In this document: positions 56,215-64,000 of the stretch, one piece after another
Position numbering within the stretch: position 1 is the stretch's first letter
Layout of the letters: every line of letters begins with the position of its first letter
Assembly: GCA_025201375.1 (NCBI GenBank)
Contig: JAIWZP010000003.1
Coordinates: forward strand, 806,001 to 870,000
Source of the DNA: Gongronella butleri
Taxonomy: Eukaryota; Mucoromycota; Mucoromycetes; Mucorales; Cunninghamellaceae
Direction of reading: 5' to 3'
DNA: 64,000 nucleotides
Notes under the pieces: generated by a model
Told to the model about the DNA's origin: nothing
The model's database searches: none
What the model saw: the letters and a program-made list of their open reading frames with translations, nothing else
Program-made: the position numbers and the translations under genes

Positions 56215-59200
56215 ATGAAACGGTCCAAGAAGCAGCAAATACAGTCTGTGTCGTCGGACGAGTCTCGGACGGGCGCCTTTTCGTATCTGAAGCACCGGTT
56301 GTTTCATTCGAACAAGAGCGTTGAGCAAGTAGCAGGGGCCATGACGGCCATGGCGGCGGGGCCCCACAAGGTGTCCTCTCCTCCGCCAACTTTGCCAGAA
56401 ACGCAAGCAGAGAAGCCGACAAGGCCTAAAAAAGACGACAACGACGACAAAAACGACGAAAACGACGAGGGTGCGGTTCTGTTCCCTCAAGTGCGTCCGA
56501 CTATGCGGCGCGCAACGTCTGATCTTGATCGTCGCGTGTCGGACACGGTGGTGCCAGTGCGTGTCAAGCAGCAACAACAACAATTGCAACGTCAGAGCCA
56601 GGTGGTGTGGAAAGAGGGTTATTTGTACAAGAAGCCTGATTTCCGGCCATTCCACAGCCGCAAGTCGGTGCGCGCGTGGAAATTGTACCGCGTGGTGCTA
56701 CGCGGGCACAAGCTGTACCTGTACAAGGCGTCTCACGATACGCTGCGGCACCTTTTGCACTCTTTCTCGCCGTCCACGCCGCGATCCGTCGCATCCACGC
56801 TGTCGCCATCGCCATCGACCCTGTCGCTGCTGCCGTCGGTGTCTTCGTCCATGTCGCCGTCCACAAGCACGTCGCTCCTTCAAACGCCCACGCACCACGC
56901 CAAAAAATACGTGATCCCCCCGAATCCCGCCGATTTCGACGACCATGCGCGGTCGCTGCTGTTTGCGCAATCGCCGCCATCGGCGCAGACCGCGCCGTTG
57001 CATGCGGCCATCTTCACGGAATGGGACAGGTTACGCAAGCAATCGTCGACGGCCGCTTATTTGCTCATTTGGCCCGATCGACTCGTCACGTGCAAACGCG
57101 TGCGTCCCCAGGGCACCGATTCGCGATTTTTGTGGTCCATCCAGTCTGTTGCGCCGCTACACCAGCTCACGCTCACGCCGGCATCCCTTTTGCCCGACGC
57201 GAAAAAGAAAAGGATGCCATTGTCGTCAACCGAGCGCGCCACCACCCACACAAAGACGCATGTCCATCGTTTCAACTTGTCCGACGTGACGCGGCCATGG
57301 CTCCAGACCTCGTACGTGTCGCTCGCCAAGGATGCCGTCAGCGAGTGGATGGATACCTTTTACGACGCGCAAAAACAAGCATCCTCGACGCTTCCGCCCG
57401 TGCCTTCGTCCCCCACCGTGCCCGTGGACCAGACAAAGGTAAGCAAGTCGAGAGAGAACGAAAAAAAGAAAAAAAAAAAAGTGGACGCATTTGGTGCTTT
57501 TTTTTTTTTTTTTTGTGATTTTTTCTTTTTCCTTTTTGACTCACGCCATTTTTTCTTGATTCAGCTCTCGCAAGACTTGGATGTGGTGGTGCACTGCGAG
57601 GCGACGGTGCACCCTGGGCTTCTTTTGCAAGAGGACCGGCGTGTGCAAGGCGGTACGATTCCTGCGCTTGTGCACGAGCTGCTGTTTGACACGCAAGGAC
57701 AGAGCAAGGAGTTTACATACGCGTTTCTGCTGACGTACGGGACGTTTACGAGCATCTCGTACGTGTTTGAGCTGATCCGCGACTACATTTTGGCGCTCAA
57801 AGGCAACGCGGCCCTGGAAGACGCATTGTGGTCGCGGCTTTTTGGCTTGTTTGGCATCTGGTGCGAGCGGTTTGCGTACGACGTGGACGGCGACCTTGTC
57901 AAGAACATGACGGACTTGCTGGACATGGCGGAGCTGCCTGAGGCGATGCGCGATCGGTCGCAAAAGCTGCGTCGCGTGATCCGGCAGACCTTGGATGACA
58001 ATTTACACGTTGTCGAGTATGCACAAGCGCCACGGGCGTTTGACGCGTCGCGCGTCACGCAAGAGATTCCACGAGCGGCCGATTTTTCCGGCGAAGATGA
58101 AGCCAATGCCAAGGTGGATTTGACAAACGTGCTTGCGACGGGTTTATTGCCTCAATTGTTCCTGTCGATGGACGCGTTTGCGTTTGCCGAGCAACTGTAC
58201 GTTTTCCACGCGGCACAGCACGACCGGCACCGGTACCAACTGCTGAGCGCGCTGTCGTATGCGAGCAAATGTCAGGTGCCGCCGCAAATGCTGAATGTGC
58301 TGCTTTATACGACGCAATCACCGCATTTTTTGACGCGATTGATTTGGCACCATCTGCTGGTGGACAGTCGGATGCAAAAGGCCGAGAACCCGGGTGTTTT
58401 GCGCACGCTGTTGCTTGAACATTGGATTCGCGTGGGCATGGCTCTTGCCAAGCTCAAAGACATGACCGGATTTACGGCCGTGGCCATGGGTCTGTGCTCA
58501 CTCGAAGTGGCACGGCTCAAGGAGGCGTGGAAGGCCGCAGACAGGGACCTCGTTGCGCAGGTGGCCAATGTATGGACGCCATTGCTCGTGGAACATGGCC
58601 TGTTTGGCGTGCAAGTCTGGATGGAAGGCTGGGAAAACGACACGCGTCGCATGCGCCTCTATGCCCAGGTCCTGGATGGCGACGTGATCCCCAGCTCCGA
58701 CCAAGCGGACACCATGGACAATGGTAACTTACCGCGAGGAAAAAAAAAAATGGAGGAACCAAGGCGGAAAAGAGAGGAAGAGCCCACGTTTCTCACATTT
58801 TTTTTCTTTTTCTTTTTTTTTTTATTCTCCACCGTAGAAAAAGCGCCTTTGCCGTATTTTGGGTCAATTCGACAAGCGGTGGATCGGATCCGTCGGCACA
58901 TGCCCTTGCATTTGGCCACTTACCATGCGACGCCATGCGAATTGATCAATTTTGGTGCGAGCTGGGCGGTGTACGACGCGATTCGGTCTGGTCTGGGCGC
59001 ATGGAAGAAGAAGATGAGCAAGCAGGCGGATGAACATGCGACTGTTGTGCCGCCGACACCGACATTGGCGACGTTTGTAAGCGTGCCTACGACGGATTTG
59101 CCGATTGTCGAGCCATTGCAGGATTATTTCGCGTCAACGGTCAATGACGTGACGTCTGTGCCCCATGATTTCAAGTTTTTGCACGAATGCTCGCTGGCAT

Positions 59201-62200
59201 GCGAGCCACGCACGTTTGGTCACGTGGCGCCATTGGCGGCTTCCTCAGACCCTGTTCCTGGCACCGCGGCGGCGGCGGCTGCAGCTGCAGCTGCTGGGCA
59301 TGCGGCGACGACCAATGAGGACGATGATCATGAAGAAAAACAAGACGGCGATGATTTGGCGGTGCCATATGCGACGCTGACGGCGCAATTCCTGCAATTT
59401 CCGTGTGTTCTTGATCAAACCGTGACGTTTATTGATTCGAGCGCGTCGTCGCGGAGCAAAAAGGACGAGGCGGGCGGAGTATCCGGGTCAGACAGCGAGC
59501 CGTGGTCGCTGCGCAGTCTTCCATTGCGTGCACAAGCGTTTTTACAGGCATTGGAGGAAATCAAGCCATTGCGGCCAGGAATTACGCGGTCTGACCATGT
59601 GCGCATGATTGTTGAGCAAGACGGTAGCCAATCGCGATTGACGCCCGAGCAGCAGAGCGTGATCCGCGACTATTTCGACGAGTGCGAGCAACAATTGATC
59701 AAAGTCAAGCAAGAATTGGCGGCGGCAAACACGTTGCCCAACAAGCAAGAAGATGAAAAGAATGGTGGCGACGATCGTCGGTTTTTTTATATTGACGACA
59801 ATGAGATGGTGACGACGGGCGCCCTTGCGGTTCATTCCAATCGCACGTTACTCGTGCAGTTGCGCGCAGGCATGCTCGTGCCGCTTGTCCGATGCCTTGT
59901 CCAGGGCGTCGAGCCCTTTTGCCGCACGTTCCAGGAACAATGGCCCGCGGGCCGTATCGAGCACGTGATCATGGACGACGAGCAGTACTTGCGAGGCTTT
60001 TTCACCACGTATCGCGTGTTTTGCACACCGACGCGCCTCATGCGGCTCCTCCAGCAACAATTCATCAGCGCGCATCCCGCAGGATCCACACTCGACGTTT
60101 ACAAAAAGGATCAAGGTGGCCTCCTCGACCTGTTTGCACTCGATTGGCTGCCCGTGGCCAAGGTCCAGATCCGCATCGTCCATCTGCTAATGTACTGGAT
60201 CGACGCCTACTTTTATGACTTTATCGACCAGCTCGACGTGCTTCGCAGTATCTACGACCTCATTGCCACGGCAAAAACGTACCTTGACATCTGGCACCTG
60301 CCCCTGACACAGCAATTGGAGGACCGCCCCTTGGACCCTGCTTCTCCATCGCCCCAGGTGAGTCTTTTTTATTTTTTTTTTTTTTTTTTGTAAAAGAAAA
60401 AAAAAATGAAAAATAGGCGAAAAAAGGCAAAAAGACGAAAAGAGGCGAACAAGACGACAAAAAGTGAAAAAGGCGAAAAGTGGTGAAAAAAGACGAAATC
60501 GCATTCATCCTTCCATTTTTTTTATTCATTCTCTCTCTTTTTTTGTCATCCCAATTGTAGCAGGCGCACAATAACGAAGTGGCATTACTGCTGGCAGACA
60601 CGATTTCGTATCGATTGGAGCAATTGCAGGCGCTTGTACTGCGCAAGGCGCTTTCACCGTGCTACGACTGGCAAGCGCTTCCTTATGACACGCTGGGCAT
60701 GCGTCATGCGGATGAATTGTACCGACATTTGACGCGTAGTGGTGCGCAGCCGTTTAGCGTGACGCTGCAGCTAGCCAGCAACAAGACCACGGTGTTTTCT
60801 CTTAGCGACAAGCCATTGGACACGACGGGTGCCAGTGTCGTCGACCGGTATCCTGCGGCCGACCTCCTCGAGCAAGCCGATCGGGCTGTTAGCCAGCTGT
60901 TTGCGTCGGTGGTCATGCAGGATTGGATCCAATTGCTCAATGTGCTCGAGGTGCAAGTCGTGGACCCGGACGCGTGGCTGCCACAGAGCGGAAAATACCA
61001 AAAGGCGCCTCCTCCTCCTCCTTTTGCGCCGAAACACAAGGAAAAGGAGCAAAAAGAAGGGGCACAGAGGTCGATGGTATCGTCGGCATTGTCACCCGTG
61101 TCGGATTTGCCCATTGACGGCGACGATGATGTCGCGCATGAACAAATCACGCTCTCCGACATCTTTTCGGCCATTGAAGGCGCTCGGCGGTCCATGGTGT
61201 CGCCATTGGTGTTTGCGGCCAAGGATTTGTTGCTTGCGCTGCCCAGCAGCATCCAATACCTGTATTGCATGCATTTCATCATCCGCAGCTGGGTCGTCCA
61301 CGAGATCACCGACGCCGCCATTGACATGCCTGCACGCGTCGCGCGCATTGACGTGTTCCTGCACATGCTGAGTCTCAGCCGCCACGCGTGCCAGCGCATG
61401 GACCTCTTTGGCGAATTGCGCAAAAAGACACAAAACGGCAAATACGTCCCCGGTTTTGTCGAAACAGCCATTGCAAGCGCGCTCGTCAGCCCCGAGGTGC
61501 GTCAATTCACAAAGGCATGGAAATGGATTGCTCAGAAATACGGCGTGAACCACCTCGACACGCTTGCCCCTCTTTTAAACGCCGCGTCCAAGGTGCATGT
61601 TGCCAATGGCAAGGCCAATGGCCATGGGTCGTCGTCCAATGCGTCTGAAAAGTTGCTCCTGGCACCGAGTCTGGGGTGGATCTTTGAGCGTATTGTGGAA
61701 TTGTGCGTTGCGATCCCGGACACGTACCAAGGGATGATTCTGGTGGACAAGAGGCGGTATTTGCACCTGTTTATGCACATGTTGGCGAATGCACAGGTGC
61801 TGCTCAGGGAGAACAAAGCCGCGTCGGCGTCCATTGGCATGGCATTGGTCATTTATCCGAACGACAAGAAGCGCACGTGGAAACAACTCAAAGACGACGC
61901 CGCCAGAGAAAACAAGCTGCACCACCATCACCATTACGCGCCCAGCATGTCGTCGTCGGCGTCCAAGATGGCCGCCGCCGCCAATGCCACACCACACATC
62001 ATCAGCGCCGCCGCCATCGACACGGGATTACGCGCCGAATTGAATTATCACAGGCAGCAGCACCAACGCGCGGCATCGTCCATCTCGCTCCGCCACGGCG
62101 TCTTTAGCAAACTCGTCAGCGACCAAGTTGCTAAAACCAAGCGCGATCGCAAGGAACGACAACGCATTGATGCAATCCAGCAGCAAAAATGGCAACATCA

Positions 62201-63697
62201 GCAACATCTTGCCAATTCGTCCATTCTTCCCGTGGCGCCATCTCCATCTTCGAGCGCAACATCCTCCGTCAGCAGCTTCCATGCTCCACAGCGCACCACC
62301 AGGAACGCCCGAGGCCATCAGCGATACGCGTCGTCATCGTCCATCACGCCGTCGCCCGATTTGCACGCCAATGCTTCTCCTTCTTCTCATCCTCATCATC
62401 ATCGCAAATGGCCCACTTTATTACGTGGCTTCAGGCCCACCACCACTTTTGGTCATCACCATCCTCATCATCCTTCCAATCCCAGCAGCGGCACAAGCAG
62501 CAGCAGCAGCAGTAGCTCCGATTTGCATGCCATGGCCGTACAACATCAAGAATGGGACGATTTGCCGGGCAGCAAGCAACCGTCGCTCGTGATCAATCTG
62601 ATCCAGGCAACCACGTCCATCTGCACAGGCTACGAGAAGCGCGAATTTGTCTTCCGCGTCGTCACCGAGGAAGGCGCGCAATATCTGCTGCAAGCAAACA
62701 CCATTTCGGAGATGCAAGAGTGGCTCGTCGAGATCAATCGCTCCGTGCGCCACGGCACCGCCAAGCGTCAAAGCATCCTCGCTGCAGAACAGCAACAACA
62801 ACGCCTGTCCACGGCATCCTCTTCCTCCAATTTCATCCCCACATCGCCCTCATCCTCCTCATCACCTCGCCAAAAGCAGTCCGCACGAGGCGGCAAACGC
62901 ACCAACAAGCCCGCACCTACGTCCAATCCCACACGCACCACCGTCTATGGCGTCTCGCTTGACCAATTGCTGCAGCGTGAGCACACAGACATCCCGATGC
63001 TCGTGAAAACGTGCATTGGCGAAATTGAGCACCGCGGTCTGGAGGAAGTCGGCATCTACCGCGTCGCAGGCACTGGCAGCATGGTCCAGGAGCTGAAAAA
63101 GGAGTTCAATCGCGGCACAAAGGTCCAAGTGGGCGTCGACCATTACCCAGATATCAATGTCGTTGCCGATGCACTCAAGCAATTCCTGCGCGAGCTCCCC
63201 GAGCCATTGCTCACCTTTGATCTCTACGACGAATTCATCCAGGCCTCGGGTAAACAAGGAAAAAAAAAAAAAAGAGGGCAAACAACTCAATTCATTTCTT
63301 TAAATGGTTTAGCCACGGAAAACCACGACAATCGCCTGTACAAGATCAAGCAAGTGATGCAAAAGCTGCCCGAGAGCAACTATACCGTGCTGAAGCGCTT
63401 GATTGAACATTTTGTCGTGTAAATTTTGGCGCATCGTGCCCATGAATTGACTGCTGACTCATCCACTGGTTTTTTTTTCTCTTTTTTTTTCGTGCCAGTG
63501 TGACGGATTACGAGTCGATCAATCACATGTATGCAACGAATCTCGCCATTGTGTTTGGCCCGACATTGTTGCAACCCGTGCCCGGCCCTGCAGCCTTCAC
63601 CACATCCATGTCCAACCTCGGCCACCATCAAAACATCGTAAAATATTTGATCCTGCATTACCACTACCTCTTTGGTACCGAGGACAATGACGAATAA
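56215..63697 (+). CDS. Very large PH-RasGEF-PH-RhoGAP signalling protein
   Basis: Exons are 56215-57438, 57565-58723, 58838-60357, 60561-63249, 63313-63418 and 63499-63697 (2298 residues). A PH domain (from about 131, VVWKEGYLYKK) with large Ser/Pro insertions is followed by a RasGEF N-terminal module (about 430-560), a RasGEF-like catalytic region (about 600-870; LLPQLFLSMDAFAFAEQL, GFTAVAMGLCSLEVARLKEAW), a second REM/RasGEF-N-like region (about 1125-1290; FFTTYRVFCTPTRLMRLLQQ), a Gln/Ser/His-rich stretch, a second PH (about 1965-2030) and a C-terminal RhoGAP (about 2095-2290) with the arginine finger in VGIYRVAG and later YATNLAIVFGPTL. It could couple a Ras-type GTPase to Rho/Cdc42 inactivation at membranes. 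GEF activity is not certain, because that domain is diverged. Frame closure across all five introns is exact. Confidence 0.88.
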
Positions 63698-64000
63698 GCC
63701 CACCTACAGTATCGTAGAACCACTAATTTGTAATCGAGCACCTGCATCCACAATAAGAAAACAACCGGGCTGGGCCCACCTTTTTTCATTTTTTGGGGTT
63801 TTGACGGCAATTCACGGTACGGCGGCAAATGTGAATTTGCAATGACACGAGTGGGAAATGGGCAAAGGAACAGAGACAAAGCACATGTTCCACGTGGGAA
63901 GATGGGCGTGGAGGGGGGGGCGGAAAAAGTGAACTTTTGTCACTGGATCAAGGTACAACCCGTGTGTGCACACACACATTTGGGCCAGAGCCAACATCAA
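63698..64000. other. 3' flank of the large signalling gene, no gene seen
   Basis: No complete reading frame or recognisable element. A CACA/TGTG-rich stretch lies near 63960-63978. A gene may continue beyond the window. Confidence 0.4.

Noticed and set aside
1..64000. CRISPR arrays, rRNA and tRNA genes
   Set aside because: No regularly spaced short repeats and no convincing rRNA or tRNA arms were seen by eye. A tRNA scan would be decisive and could not be run.

Overview
This window is a piece of a fungal nuclear genome. Its genes are split by many short introns (about 50-150 nt) with GT..AG ends, a CTGAC-type branch site and very long T runs before the acceptor. The proteins are fungal: Sin3, eIF5B, a mannan polymerase subunit (Anp1/Mnn9/Van1 family), Sho1, a copper-fist transcription factor, a vacuolar M28 membrane protease, secreted DPP-V and a GH45 endoglucanase with a fungal cellulose-binding module. 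A nuclear 24-kDa complex I subunit excludes Saccharomyces-like yeasts. The CBM1-GH45 arrangement and general style suggest an early-diverging filamentous fungus, perhaps Mucoromycota. That placement is inference; no rRNA or other taxonomic marker is present.

Layout. 1-7.5 kb: the 5' part of sin3 (minus) shares a promoter with a monocarboxylate-type MFS transporter (plus), followed by two small Cys-rich, probably GPI-anchored proteins. 7.5-9.6 kb: AT-rich repeats. 9.7-13.4 kb: eIF5B. 13.4-17.6 kb: gene-free AT-rich DNA with several repeats and an orphan promoter. 17.7-24.0 kb: a mitochondrial ABC half-transporter, an Anp1-family glycosyltransferase and complex I NuoE/24 kDa (minus). 24.0-32.0 kb: repeats, a GH45 cellulase (minus), a 4CL-like pseudogene between direct repeats, a Cys-rich secreted protein and a decayed coding region. 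32.0-37.0 kb: two tandem peroxisomal 4CL-like ligases (minus). 37.2-45.3 kb: two tandem Pff1-like M28 proteases (minus), separated by an inverted copy of the dispersed repeat. 45.9-52.6 kb: Sho1 (minus), a copper-fist factor, secreted DPP-V. 52.6-56.2 kb: a small secreted protein and a roughly 500-bp tandem-repeat array. 56.2-63.7 kb: one very large PH-RasGEF-PH-RhoGAP gene.

There is no operon-like organisation. Related functions are present: secreted degradation of plant or protein material (GH45, DPP-V), peroxisomal CoA activation (the 4CL-like pair), cell wall and surface (Anp1 family, GPI proteins, Sho1) and small-GTPase signalling. Tandem duplication followed by decay is the main recent process visible (4CL-like cluster, M28 pair). 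Exon borders were derived by hand from splice sites and reading-frame continuity; every complete model closes in frame.
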